Positions 31,777 to 39,846 of a stretch of DNA of 44,010 nt are shown one piece after another (position 1 is the first letter of the stretch; each line of letters opens with the position of its first letter). Source of the DNA: Candidatus Andersenbacteria bacterium RIFCSPHIGHO2_02_FULL_46_16 (lineage in GTDB: Bacteria > Patescibacteriota > Andersenbacteria > UBA10190). The position numbers and the translations under genes are program-made. Under the pieces are notes generated by a model, which ran no database searches, had not been told where the DNA came from, and saw only the letters and a list, made by a program, of their open reading frames with translations. Location of the stretch: contig MHHQ01000030.1 of the NCBI GenBank assembly GCA_001817065.1, positions 1 through 44,010 on the forward strand, read 5' to 3'.

Positions 31777-31943
31777 GGGGAATTGAAGGGTATGGCGAGA
31801 GGATAAACTGATTCATCTTCGAGACAACCCAGGCTCCAAAGGAGGAGCGGAGCATGTGCCAGTAGGCACTGCGCAGCGACGGGTGAGGATAATTCCCCAT
31901 ATTCTCCCAACACAAAAGAGGACGCTAAAAGCGTCCTCTTTTT
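31777..31943 (+). ncRNA. candidate independent structured RNA with its own terminator
   Basis: GGGGAATT (31777-31784) pairs perfectly with AATTCCCC (31891-31898). Inside lie GAGGAT/ATCTTC, an ACCC/GGGT helix, CTCC/GGAG and GTGCC/GGCAC hairpins, arranged as a multi-branched fold. On the plus strand it ends in the terminator at 31914-31943. It is not a leader of a plus-strand gene (the next starts at 32464). I could not match it to 6S, SRP, tmRNA or RNase P RNA. Confidence 0.4.
31914..31943. terminator. bidirectional terminator
   Basis: AAAAGAGGACGC (31914-31925), loop TAAAA, GCGTCCTCTTTTT (31931-31943). It serves the minus-strand zinc-ribbon gene ending at 31959 and, on the plus strand, the structured RNA. 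Confidence 0.85.
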
Positions 31944-31958
31944 CTGTGCTTACACGAA

Positions 31959-32225
31959 TTAACCTCTGTGCTTTCCAAAACAGTCCCGGCAATATACCGG
32001 TCTGTCGCCTGTTGGTTGGAACGGAACCTTAGCCGCTCCACCACAATCCGCACAGGTGGCATCGTACATCTGACGATCTCCACCGCGTGAGCCGTGTTGT
32101 TTCTTAAAACAATCGTTACAGTATACCGGTCGATCACCCGACGGTTGAAAAGGAACCTTTGCGTCCCTGCCACACTCGGCACACTTTACGTCAAACATTT
32201 GACGTTCCTCGTTTGAATCTCTCAT
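31959..32225 (-). CDS. double CxxC-x17-CxxC zinc-ribbon protein
   Basis: A protein of 88 residues made of two tandem copies of the CxxC-x17-CxxC domain: CAECGRDAKVPFQPSGDRPVYC followed by xxC in the first copy, and CADCGGAAKVPFQPTGDRPV in the second. Each copy would hold one zinc. This family (TIGR04272-type) is frequent in CPR and related genomes, with unknown function. The start is well supported by AAAGGAGGA about nine bases upstream. A long leader of about 150 bases precedes it. Confidence 0.8.
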   Translation of the reverse strand: MRDSNEERQMFDVKCAECGRDAKVPFQPSGDRPVYCNDCFKKQHGSRGGDRQMYDATCADCGGAAKVPFQPTGDRPVYCRDCFGKHRG

Positions 32226-32266
32226 TGATAATCTCCTCCTTTCATGTTGGTCCCTTACGGAACCCT

Positions 32267-32391
32267 AAATCGAGGTCTTCGCACTCCTTTAAGTCGACGC
32301 TCGATTTAACACAAAAGGTTTCTCTACACGTCTCCTGCGAGGAACGTTTCCCTCAGTGCAAATCTTGTCATATATAAGCCTATCTTGTCAA
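32267..32391 (-). promoter_or_regulatory. long leader and repeat region of the zinc-ribbon gene
   Basis: AAATCGAG (32267-32274) and CTCGATTT (32300-32307) form a perfect 8-bp stem in the minus-strand leader. Upstream, TGACAAGAT occurs twice on the minus strand (complements of 32362-32370 and 32382-32390) exactly 20 bases apart, the outer copy overlapping a TTGACA box (32386-32391). A repressor or activator site is possible. The -10 box is not clear. Confidence 0.35.
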
Positions 32392-32463
32392 TACTATTGT
32401 GAGGTCGCCGCTTTGTCCTTAAACTTAAATAAACACTAAATATTTAACCATTATGATTATCCT

Positions 32464-33081
32464 ATGAAATTTCTCTTACCCAAACTTTCTTATAGTTATA
32501 ACGCTCTCGAGCCATACTTTGACGCTCGTACTATGGAACTACATCATACCAAGCATCACCAGACCTATACCGACAAACTCAACGAAGCTATTGCCAAGCA
32601 CCCTGAATTACCTGAGCAGTCAGCTGAAGACCTAGTGACAAATTTAAGCGCATTGCCGGCGGACATTAGAACCGCCGCACAAAACCACGGCGGTGGCTAC
32701 ATTAACCATAAATTATTTTGGACCATCTTATCTCCTGAACATAATCCGCTGTCAACTTCCGATCTAAAAACGGAACTAGCGGCGAAATTTGGCAATGATG
32801 AGCATTTTATTGAGGAATTTACCAGACAAGCTACAGCGCATTTTGGTAGCGGATGGGCCTGGCTAGTAGTTGATGGCGACGATCAGTTGCAGCTGACTAC
32901 TACGTCCAATCAGGACAGTCCCCTTACGCTAGGGCATAAGCCAATTTTAACACTGGACCTTTGGGAACACGCGTATTATCTAAAATACCAGAATCGGCGC
33001 CCTGAGTATATTACCGCTTTTTGGTCTATCGTTAACTGGCCAGCAGTTAGTAAAAACTATCAACAGGCTATAGAGCATTAA
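32464..33081 (+). CDS. sodA: iron/manganese superoxide dismutase
   Basis: A protein of 205 residues. It converts superoxide to oxygen and peroxide. The four metal ligands are visible: H27 (MELHHTKHH), H82 (INHKLFW), D165 and H169 (LDLWEHAYYLKYQ). GSGWAWLV and the substrate-gate Tyr and His residues are present. Whether it uses Fe or Mn cannot be settled by eye. TATGAT at 32452-32457 ends six bases before the ATG, so a leaderless message is likely. No signal peptide, so it is cytoplasmic. Confidence 0.95.
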   Translation: MKFLLPKLSYSYNALEPYFDARTMELHHTKHHQTYTDKLNEAIAKHPELPEQSAEDLVTNLSALPADIRTAAQNHGGGYINHKLFWTILSPEHNPLSTSDLKTELAAKFGNDEHFIEEFTRQATAHFGSGWAWLVVDGDDQLQLTTTSNQDSPLTLGHKPILTLDLWEHAYYLKYQNRRPEYITAFWSIVNWPAVSKNYQQAIEH

Positions 33082-33165
33082 TTGTCGATAGTCATTCTTT
33101 CGTCTATAAAAGAAGGCTTTTGGAGTAGTAACGGCTGGGTTTATTTGTTCCACAAAATCTCGGAC

Positions 33166-33195
33166 TAGCTAAATCGCCAAATTTTGGCTATTTTT
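33166..33195 (+). terminator. terminator after sodA, ending five bases before the next ATG
   Basis: TAGCTAAA (33166-33173) pairs with TTTTGGCTA (33182-33190) with one G-U, followed by five T. The next gene starts at 33201. Confidence 0.55.
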
Positions 33196-33200
33196 ACTTC

Positions 33201-34748
33201 ATGCAGTTGCGCGAAGATGTTCAAAATTTGATTACTTACTTTCAGGTGCCTACACCTGAACCGCCTCCGGAGAGTCTCATTGAAGTATCCTCTGCTACCA
33301 AGCGTATCGCTTTCGCCTATGAGCGTTTCCGCAATACCCTGGAACCGGATGAAGAGGAGCTGCTACGCCGTAAAGCAATTCTTCGCATATTGGAGCGACG
33401 ACTCTTCGAGGATCGCTCGCCCGTTATCATCGCGACTACCTTACTTCAGGAATTGATCCGGGCCAACTATATCAAAAACTGTCCGAAATCCTACACTCAA
33501 AAAATCGGTCATATCCTGCGTAAGGCTAAACATATTTATGCCGCTCTTTCTCCGTCGAACGCGGAATGGTTCCTTCGCTTAGTCGCAGTCGCCATTGACC
33601 ATCAGCTTTACCCGCCAGACCGGCAAGAAGCACTCGTTCATCTGATGTACCACGATACTTTCTCTAGAATTGCTTGGACCGACAATTTTGTCACCGAGAA
33701 CGATCGTCCTACCCAGTTATACTTAGCCTGTCATCGCGCTCTTTTTGCTGCTGATAATAGTGAACTAGCTTACCATTATTTTATTCATCATTTTCCTGAC
33801 TGGCAGCAGGACGAGCTTGATGTTTTCCAGGTTGATAATTTAGCCGAAAACATTCCGCAATTCTATAACTTTATTACCACGGCTTTAGAGCATCCCGCTT
33901 GTGATCGATTGACCCGTCTACTGCGTCCCGTGGCTGTCCCGTATCTAACATTGCGCGATATGGTAACCGAGCGACAAGAATCTGCTTTTGATTCAGACCA
34001 AGTATTTATGAATGCCGCACAAGAAGCGGTGGTTAATCGTTCCAAAAAAACGCGTAGTCGCATTAGCCGGCGGGCCTGGCATAGCATCTTGTTCCTGTTT
34101 ATGACTAAAACATTGCTAGCCTTATTGCTGGAAATACCTTATGAAAAATATCTGATTGGCCAAATTCATTATTTATCTCTCGCAGCCAACATCTCATTCC
34201 ATCCTTTGCTGCTTTTTATCCTGGCCACTACTGTGCGCCTGCCCGGACAACGTAATACCGAACGTGTTATCGAACAGTTGCGCAAGATAGTATCTGGCGA
34301 GGGCGAGTTGCCTACCATTATGATTAGTGCCCCTCGCCGTTATGGCACAACGACCTGGTCTGCCTTTGCCATTTTTTATGCTCTCCTATTTATTGTTATC
34401 TTTTGGGGCTTATTCTCCTTGCTAGATCGCCTCGAATTTTCCCTCTTAGCCATGTTCTTCTTTATTGTCTTCTTGGGCTTAGTTAGTTTTTTGGCTACTC
34501 GTATTCGCCGGTCGGCTGATGAACTGCGCGTTATTTATAAGGGAGAAACTATTTTCTCCGCCATGACCAGTTTTTTTGCCTTGCCCATCTTGGAATTCGG
34601 TCGTTGGTTAGCCCAAAATATTCGTCAGCTAAATATTGTGCTTTTTCTAATGGACCGTGTCCTCGAAGCACCCTTCAAGATACTAATTGATGTCACTGAA
34701 GAGTGGTTTGATTTTATACACGACCGCCGGGAAGAGATTGTTAAATAG
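33201..34748 (+). CDS. large membrane protein of unknown function
   Basis: A protein of 515 residues. The N-terminal 285 residues are soluble and helical (RRKAILRILERRLFED, then DRQEALVHLMYHD). Four or so transmembrane helices follow, around residues 298-315, 330-350, 390-415 and 418-440, with amphipathic helices at the end. No catalytic motif is recognised. Its T tract just upstream could double as a -10 box (TATTTT, 33189-33194) for a leaderless start. Confidence 0.7.
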   Translation: MQLREDVQNLITYFQVPTPEPPPESLIEVSSATKRIAFAYERFRNTLEPDEEELLRRKAILRILERRLFEDRSPVIIATTLLQELIRANYIKNCPKSYTQKIGHILRKAKHIYAALSPSNAEWFLRLVAVAIDHQLYPPDRQEALVHLMYHDTFSRIAWTDNFVTENDRPTQLYLACHRALFAADNSELAYHYFIHHFPDWQQDELDVFQVDNLAENIPQFYNFITTALEHPACDRLTRLLRPVAVPYLTLRDMVTERQESAFDSDQVFMNAAQEAVVNRSKKTRSRISRRAWHSILFLFMTKTLLALLLEIPYEKYLIGQIHYLSLAANISFHPLLLFILATTVRLPGQRNTERVIEQLRKIVSGEGELPTIMISAPRRYGTTTWSAFAIFYALLFIVIFWGLFSLLDRLEFSLLAMFFFIVFLGLVSFLATRIRRSADELRVIYKGETIFSAMTSFFALPILEFGRWLAQNIRQLNIVLFLMDRVLEAPFKILIDVTEEWFDFIHDRREEIVK

Positions 34749-34807
34749 TCAGCTGCTCTTCCATGCCTCTCTATCATGTTTTCACGTCTGCTGTGCTAAA
34801 ATTGCAG

Positions 34808-34835
34808 TTGCTTATTAAGGTCAACTTGCTATCCT
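34808..34835 (+). promoter_or_regulatory. promoter of the anchored unknown protein
   Basis: TTGCTT (34808-34813), a 16-base spacer, TG-C-TATCCT (-10 at 34830-34835), then eight bases to the ATG at 34844. Nearly leaderless. Confidence 0.45.
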
Positions 34836-34843
34836 CATAAACT

Positions 34844-35698
34844 ATGCGTAAACGCTTTTTCATCCGATTCATTCTTATTGTCGTTGCGCTGACTGTAATT
34901 TCGCTGCTTGTTTACTGGACCCGTCCCAGCCGCGTAGTGGATACCGCCTTAGCTAAATTAGCACGCTCTGATACACAACAGTTTTACTCGACCATCTCTA
35001 TCACTAATCCAGAAGCCTCGGTCGACATCCTCGGCGAAAAAGCCGCCGTTGATTTATTAGTTAATGGTCAGTTCAAGCGCGAGGCAGATCGACGTGATAG
35101 CTTAGAAGCAACTGTCCAATTGACCACCAAAACGGAAACGTTAACTATGTTGGTTGAAGCTAATACTCGCTTTATTGGCGACCAGGCTTATTTCCAAATT
35201 ACCAAGGCGCCTCCTTCCCTCCCTCTTTTGGCTGAATTGAAAAATATCTGGATCGAACTTCCGCGAGGTACACAACAATCACCCTCCGCACTACCTGACC
35301 AAGAGAATACTTTTGTGACCGTTAAAGCTGGTCCACGTCAAGAATTAGATGGTACGACAGTTAAAACCTATCAAGCAATCGCTACCTCGGCTGCCGTTAT
35401 TAGAATGATGGATTCCATTGCTCAGGTACTCGGCACTCATTTAACCGCTGAACAAATTGCCAACATCCAGCAAGGCGTGGCTAACGCAGAAAATGTGCCG
35501 ATAGAACTGGCTATCACGCCGTGGTCCAATGAGATACGCCGAATTTCTCTGGTCACAACCGTCCCGGGCAGTAATAATAATATGAGTATCGAATTGAAAT
35601 TTACCGAACGAAATAAACCGGTCGAGATAGCAGTCCCAACTGACGCAAAAAAACTTAGCGATATCGCCGGAGCCTCCGACCAAGCCGATGGAGAGTAG
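34844..35698 (+). CDS. membrane-anchored extracytoplasmic protein of unknown function
   Basis: A protein of 284 residues with one N-terminal transmembrane helix (about residues 5-25) and a beta-rich external domain. Alternating strands such as SLEATVQLTTKTETLTMLVE and ISLVTTVPGSNNNMSIELKF suggest a LolA/LppX-like half-barrel, which in other proteins binds lipid. That assignment is inference from the pattern only. Closed by the terminator at 35706. Confidence 0.6.
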   Translation: MRKRFFIRFILIVVALTVISLLVYWTRPSRVVDTALAKLARSDTQQFYSTISITNPEASVDILGEKAAVDLLVNGQFKREADRRDSLEATVQLTTKTETLTMLVEANTRFIGDQAYFQITKAPPSLPLLAELKNIWIELPRGTQQSPSALPDQENTFVTVKAGPRQELDGTTVKTYQAIATSAAVIRMMDSIAQVLGTHLTAEQIANIQQGVANAENVPIELAITPWSNEIRRISLVTTVPGSNNNMSIELKFTERNKPVEIAVPTDAKKLSDIAGASDQADGE

Positions 35699-35705
35699 GT
35701 CTTTT

Positions 35706-35730
35706 GAGGCCATCCTTGCCAGCCTCTTTT
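35706..35730 (+). terminator. terminator
   Basis: GAGGC (35706-35710) and GCCTC (35722-35726) with an 11-base loop, followed by TTTT. A short stem but well placed, eight bases after the stop. Confidence 0.5.
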
Positions 35731-35841
35731 GGTTTACCCCCACACCCAGAAAGCGCCGGCCTTTAAGGCCGGTGATGAATGGTTTTTATATTAGCTCCAC
35801 TGAAAAGCCCTGACCTTTAGGCAAGGGTGTGGGGGTTTACC
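35731..35841. repeat. MITE-like palindromic repeat before rmuC
   Basis: A perfect 12-bp inverted repeat, ACCCCCACACCC (35736-35747) and GGGTGTGGGGGT (35825-35836), is flanked by the direct repeat GGTTTACC (35731-35738 and 35834-35841). Inside is a GC-rich hairpin, CCGGCC/GGCCGG (35756-35772), of the kind found at IS200/IS605 ends. The total is about 111 bases with no coding. A GTG at 35827, in frame with rmuC, lies inside it. Confidence 0.5.
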
Positions 35842-35852
35842 TCTATCGCGTA

Positions 35853-35858
35853 TATAAT
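35853..35858 (+). promoter_or_regulatory. -10 box of rmuC
   Basis: A perfect TATAAT, seven bases before the GTG at 35866, fixing that GTG as the start of a leaderless gene. The -35 would fall in the right arm of the palindromic repeat. Confidence 0.55.
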
Positions 35859-35865
35859 ACAACCA

Positions 35866-36930
35866 GTGACGCAACAAATACTCATACTAATATTTGGATT
35901 ATCAACTGGGTTGGCTGCCGCTTGGCTTATTTTTCGTCGTCGCCCTTTGTCAGATTCTAGCTTTCACCAGTTGGAACAAGCCTTGGCTGCACGTTTAGAT
36001 AATATTACTACACAGATTGAACGGCGTTTGTCCGATAACGTCCGCGCCATCAACGAATCTAAGAGTTTTATTTCTAACCAGTTGAACCATAGTGAAAGAA
36101 CTGCACGCGATGTCAGTGTCGGTCTGGGCAAGCTCGAGCAGGCGACAGCCGCTTTGCAGCGAACCAACCAGGAAATTTCATCATTTCAAAACATGCTCAA
36201 GCATCCGAAAATTCGGGGTGGTTTTGGCGAAGTTTTACTAGGCAATCTATTAGCCGACGTATTGCCCCACGATCGTTACCAGCTGCAATATACTTTTCCG
36301 GGGGTAGGGGATATAGCCGATGCAGTCATCCTCTTGCAAGACAGTTATAAAGTTGCCGTCGATGCAAAATTTCCTCTGGCTAATTATCAGCTAATGGTCA
36401 ATGCCGTCGATGCGGCAGACAAGAAAAATATGAGGCGGGCATTTTTACGAGACATAAAAAAACATATTCATGATATTTCTACTAAATACATTGTTCCGCA
36501 AGCGAAAACCTTGGACTATGCATTTATGTATATACCAGTCGAAGCGGTCTACTACGAAACCATGATTCATGACCATAACGAGGAAACCCTCTGGGAGTAT
36601 TGCCTGCAGCATAAAGTGATTCCAGTTTCCCCTAATAGCCTGCTGGCGTATCTGCAAACGGTTTTAGTTGGATTACGGGGCATGAAAGTCGAGAAGCAAG
36701 CCAAAGAAATTCTCGAACACATCGGACAAATCCGCCAGGATTTTGGACAATTTGCTACAGACTTTGCGACGATTGGCAGCCATTTAAATAATGCTAAGAA
36801 TCGCTATGATGATTCTGCTCGTCGCCTGGATAAGTTTAGTAACCGTTTAGAGCACATTGAAACAGTGGGGGATCGCCCACTGCCTGCCAATCCTCCCGCT
36901 GCAATTGAATCGGAGAATCAAATATCATAA
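35866..36930 (+). CDS. rmuC: RmuC-family DNA recombination protein
   Basis: A protein of 354 residues with a GTG start. An N-terminal transmembrane helix (about residues 4-22) is followed by a coiled coil (25-110), then the RmuC nuclease-like domain (KHPKIRGGFGEVLLGNLL, VAVDAKFPLANY, DYAFMYIPVEAVYYE, VIPVSPNSLLAYLQT). The D-A-K core matches a PD-(D/E)xK-like site. RmuC limits DNA inversion and rearrangement at repeats. The longer frame from 35827 begins in the MITE-like repeat, before the -10 box, and is not used. Confidence 0.92.
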   Translation: MTQQILILIFGLSTGLAAAWLIFRRRPLSDSSFHQLEQALAARLDNITTQIERRLSDNVRAINESKSFISNQLNHSERTARDVSVGLGKLEQATAALQRTNQEISSFQNMLKHPKIRGGFGEVLLGNLLADVLPHDRYQLQYTFPGVGDIADAVILLQDSYKVAVDAKFPLANYQLMVNAVDAADKKNMRRAFLRDIKKHIHDISTKYIVPQAKTLDYAFMYIPVEAVYYETMIHDHNEETLWEYCLQHKVIPVSPNSLLAYLQTVLVGLRGMKVEKQAKEILEHIGQIRQDFGQFATDFATIGSHLNNAKNRYDDSARRLDKFSNRLEHIETVGDRPLPANPPAAIESENQIS

Positions 36931-36997
36931 CATTTCGTAACAGTTAAATTCGTCTGGAAAACACTATACTCACGTATTATTTTCATAAAAAATGAGA

Positions 36998-37026
36998 TTG
37001 ACTTTATATCGTATATATATTAATAT
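36998..37026 (+). promoter_or_regulatory. possible promoter in an AT-rich stretch
   Basis: TTGACT (36998-37003), a 17-base spacer, TAATAT (37021-37026), within an alternating TA tract that offers other -10 choices. Confidence 0.3.
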
Positions 37027-37073
37027 AAAACATCAGAAATTACAGAATGTTCATTAAAACCGGAGTCTACGCC

Positions 37074-37400
37074 ATGTTGGAAGCGCTCACCCCGATTCTT
37101 GCCCTCCTTCTCACTCTGTATGCATTAAGCGTTGTAGTATCGCCCATGATTGGCCGTCGTCTAGATCCATTCTTCCTGGCACGTCCTATAGCACGATGGA
37201 TGATTCGACTTCCTGCCCGTGCATGTCGCTGGTTGTCGAAGTTATTCGATCGCTGGTCGGGTTTAGCCTGGAAACGCGCCAATCGTACTCAGTTCGTACC
37301 TCTTAAGATAACCTTATATCTGACATCAGCCGCACTTGGCATGACTGGTATGCTCTTAACAATCCCGGCGGAACTACTTGGCGAAATAAAACGGCTATAA
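37074..37400 (+). CDS. small membrane protein, unknown
   Basis: A protein of 108 residues with a hydrophobic helix near the start (TPILALLLTLYALSVVVSP), a strongly basic, Arg/Trp-rich middle (ARWMIRLPARACRWLSKLF), and a second hydrophobic segment near the end. GGAG at 37062-37065 lies eight bases before this ATG; a start at 37047 would add nine residues. Family not recognised. Confidence 0.5.
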   Translation: MLEALTPILALLLTLYALSVVVSPMIGRRLDPFFLARPIARWMIRLPARACRWLSKLFDRWSGLAWKRANRTQFVPLKITLYLTSAALGMTGMLLTIPAELLGEIKRL

Positions 37401-37425
37401 AAAAACCAACAAAAACTCCGCCTCA

Positions 37426-37457
37426 CCCCGCCGCAATTTTTGCTCCGGGGATTTTTA
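37426..37457. terminator. terminator between convergent genes
   Basis: CCCCG (37426-37430) with CGGGG (37446-37450), and inner GCAA (37433-37436) with TTGC (37440-37443), followed by a T-rich tail. It lies between the plus-strand small membrane gene and lexA. Confidence 0.65.
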
Positions 37458-37543
37458 TTTTTGCCTATCGTCGCCGAGTGATTTCTCTAGCTTCGCCTTT
37501 CTAATTTGTTTAGGATTTGGCGGCTTCGAATTTCAAATTTATT

Positions 37544-38170
37544 TCAGTATTGCCTCATCACCGCTCTGACAATTCCTTGAATTACCGGGTTCTTTGAAAA
37601 TAAAGGTTTCATTTTTTTATTGGCGGGTTGTAGCCTAATCCGGGATTTTTCCCGATAATATCGTTTCAAAGTAGCGTTTTCATTATCCAGCAACGCCACC
37701 ACTACATCGCCGTTCTGCGGATAAAAATTTCTTTCTACCACTACATAATCTCCATCCAAAATACCATCATCAATCATCGAGTCTCCTTTAACTTTCAGCG
37801 CATAGCAATTCAAATGCGGCAATAACTCCATCGGTACTGACAAGGATTCTTTCTCCGCAATTGCCTCTATGGGTTGCCCGGCGGCAATCACTCCGACCAA
37901 TGGCAGCTCCACGCTCTTAGCAAAAAGCCTGGCTTTATCGGTCAGTTCTACCGATCTCATATGTCCTTCGCGCAGTTTTATGTATCCCTTATCCCGTAAA
38001 GCTTGTACGTGATTATAGGCAGTGGCTGGCGACTTTATCCCCATATCACGCATGACGTCACGATAGCTGGGGGCGTAATTATGCTTTACTAAAAACTCGC
38101 GAATGGCTTCTAGCGCTTCGCTTTGTTTTTTCGTCAGATCATTCTGAACTTTCTCTAATCCACCAATCAT
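37544..38170 (-). CDS. lexA: LexA repressor
   Basis: A protein of 208 residues. An N-terminal winged helix (LTKKQSEALEAIREF, then SPATAYNHVQALRDKGYI) joins a C-terminal self-cleaving S24 peptidase domain. The cleavage site is A97-G98 (VIAAGQP), with nucleophile S131 (KGDSM) and K169 (NATLKRY). LexA represses the SOS regulon and cuts itself when RecA-ssDNA filaments form. The ATG at 38170 is chosen because a LexA-box-like sequence and a -10 (TATACT on the minus strand) lie immediately upstream. A longer start would be inside the operator. Confidence 0.95.
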   Translation of the reverse strand: MIGGLEKVQNDLTKKQSEALEAIREFLVKHNYAPSYRDVMRDMGIKSPATAYNHVQALRDKGYIKLREGHMRSVELTDKARLFAKSVELPLVGVIAAGQPIEAIAEKESLSVPMELLPHLNCYALKVKGDSMIDDGILDGDYVVVERNFYPQNGDVVVALLDNENATLKRYYREKSRIRLQPANKKMKPLFSKNPVIQGIVRAVMRQY

Positions 38171-38173
38171 ATA

Positions 38174-38187
38174 CGAACATAAGTATA
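38174..38187 (-). promoter_or_regulatory. candidate LexA box of lexA
   Basis: CGAACATAAGTATA matches the Gram-positive-type LexA box (CGAACATATGTTCG) at 10 of 14 positions, with a perfect left half. It overlaps the -10 and start of transcription, four bases before the lexA ATG, fitting autorepression. Confidence 0.5.
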
Positions 38188-38273
38188 ACAAACAAAATAA
38201 TAAATACTAGCCAGTTTTCCACCATATAAAACCTAAACTTTAATCCCGTGTACTGCACATAAACTATGTTATT

Positions 38274-39725
38274 ATGCAATGGATGCTAATAGACATATTG
38301 CGAAATGATTTATTTAGGGCTCTAGGGGCATTATATACTGTCCCCAGAGGGTGTTTTGAGACTTTCGCAACAAGTCTAATAACTATTATTCGTAAATATT
38401 TTCATTTTTACATCCTGTCCCCAGTTCTACTGTTACTGCTATTGTCTATCTCATTGTCCTTACCCGTATTTGCCCAAAGTAAACCTTCTCCTTCTCCCGC
38501 TGAAACGGCTTCATCAGCCCTAAACAAACTACAGGCCAACCAAGCCCGGCTTAAAGCTAAGCAGGATGAATTATCTGCTTTGGACACCAAAATCAAAGAT
38601 TTATCACAAAAACAAACCACGGCATCAAGCGAAGCGGAATTAGCCGCTGATCAATTGGCCTATATCAGCCAGCAGCTACAGACCGCCCAATTACAGTATG
38701 ATCAAACTCTGCTTAGCATCACGGTGCTCAACCAGGACATTGCTGACTCAGAGAACGACATTAAAACCCTAGAGGCTGCTACCGAACAAACTCGTCAGCT
38801 TCTGCGTCATTCGTTGCGTGATCTTTACCAGCAAGAACAAACTTCTTTGTTGGATGTGGTGCTGGGCTCAACTAGTTTAAGTGCGCTGATGACCGAGCGC
38901 CGTGTTTATTATGAGATCCAACAACGCGCCTTACAATACGTTGATGAGCTAAAAGAGCGCCAGCAATCCGTTGCCAAACACCTGGCTGATTTAGATCTCC
39001 AGCAGCAGCAGATGCAGCAGCTGAAAGAACTTCAAGCATACCAACAGTCTGATTTAAATGAGCAACAAATCGCTAAGGATGATTTTTTGCGTCTCAAGCA
39101 ACAGCAACAAGCCCAATATGCCCGGGAAATTGCCGAAACCAAGCAGACGCGAACCGAAATCGAGCAGCAAATGTTCTCCTTGCGCGGTCTGGGTGTTGAT
39201 TTAGCATTAACTGACGCATTTCAAGCCGCTCGCTTTGCTAGTGCATTAACCAATATTCGACCTGCCTTATTGTTGGGTATTGTCAAAGTCGAAACTAACG
39301 TAGGCGAGACACTCGGCAGCGGTCATTTTCCTGACGATATGCATCCCGCGAGCCGTGATGCTTTCCTTAAGCTTACCGCCCAATTGCAGCTTGATCCTGC
39401 TAAAACACCAATTTCCCGTCGGCCGACTAATTATCAGGGATGGGGTGGTGCGATGGGCCCCGGCCAATTCATGCCCGACACGTGGCTAGGTATTGCACCT
39501 CGCTTAGGTCAATTAATCGGCAAGCCAATGCCTGACCCCTTTGCCTTACCAGATGCTCTGGTTGCTGTCGGTGTTATGATGGCTGATCGCGGTGCAACCA
39601 ACCCAGCCATGGAAGCTGAAGCTATTGGTCGCTATTTGGCTGGACCTAATTGGCAATATCATCTTTGGTACAGTGCACGGGTATTAGCGGTCGCAGCCGA
39701 GTATGAAAAAGAAGGCCTTGAATAA
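38274..39725 (+). CDS. coiled-coil lytic transglycosylase
   Basis: A protein of 483 residues. After a signal peptide (LLLLLLSISLSLPVFAQ, near residues 51-67), a long PcsB-like coiled coil (75-320) leads to a C-terminal MltB/SLT-type lysozyme-fold domain. The likely catalytic Glu is in LGIVKVETNVG, and GWGGAMGPGQFMPDTWLGIAPRL is split here as GWGGAMGPGQFMPDTW and LGIAPRL. The coiled coil resembles those controlled by FtsEX-type complexes, so regulated wall cleavage at division is plausible. The 47 residues before the signal peptide are unusual, so a later non-ATG start may be the true one. Confidence 0.8.
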   Translation: MQWMLIDILRNDLFRALGALYTVPRGCFETFATSLITIIRKYFHFYILSPVLLLLLLSISLSLPVFAQSKPSPSPAETASSALNKLQANQARLKAKQDELSALDTKIKDLSQKQTTASSEAELAADQLAYISQQLQTAQLQYDQTLLSITVLNQDIADSENDIKTLEAATEQTRQLLRHSLRDLYQQEQTSLLDVVLGSTSLSALMTERRVYYEIQQRALQYVDELKERQQSVAKHLADLDLQQQQMQQLKELQAYQQSDLNEQQIAKDDFLRLKQQQQAQYAREIAETKQTRTEIEQQMFSLRGLGVDLALTDAFQAARFASALTNIRPALLLGIVKVETNVGETLGSGHFPDDMHPASRDAFLKLTAQLQLDPAKTPISRRPTNYQGWGGAMGPGQFMPDTWLGIAPRLGQLIGKPMPDPFALPDALVAVGVMMADRGATNPAMEAEAIGRYLAGPNWQYHLWYSARVLAVAAEYEKEGLE

Positions 39726-39846
39726 TCGTCCTGCGCCGATTAGCCTACCTAGAAGTGTCATTATCCCGCTGTTGCTATTTGTGCATTATCGTACTATCTT
39801 ACGGCTTACTTAATCAGTGGCCTGACGATTATTATATAAAGTAGCC

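Noticed and set aside
31777-31898. 6S, SRP, tmRNA or RNase P RNA
   Set aside because: No long bubble-containing rod as in 6S, no SRP GGAA tetraloop with the expected internal loop, no tRNA-like ends, and no paired P4 motifs. Left as unassigned.
31710-31913. A 67-residue minus-strand frame
   Set aside because: It runs through the attachment core, a terminator hairpin and the structured RNA candidate; no SD and no family resemblance.
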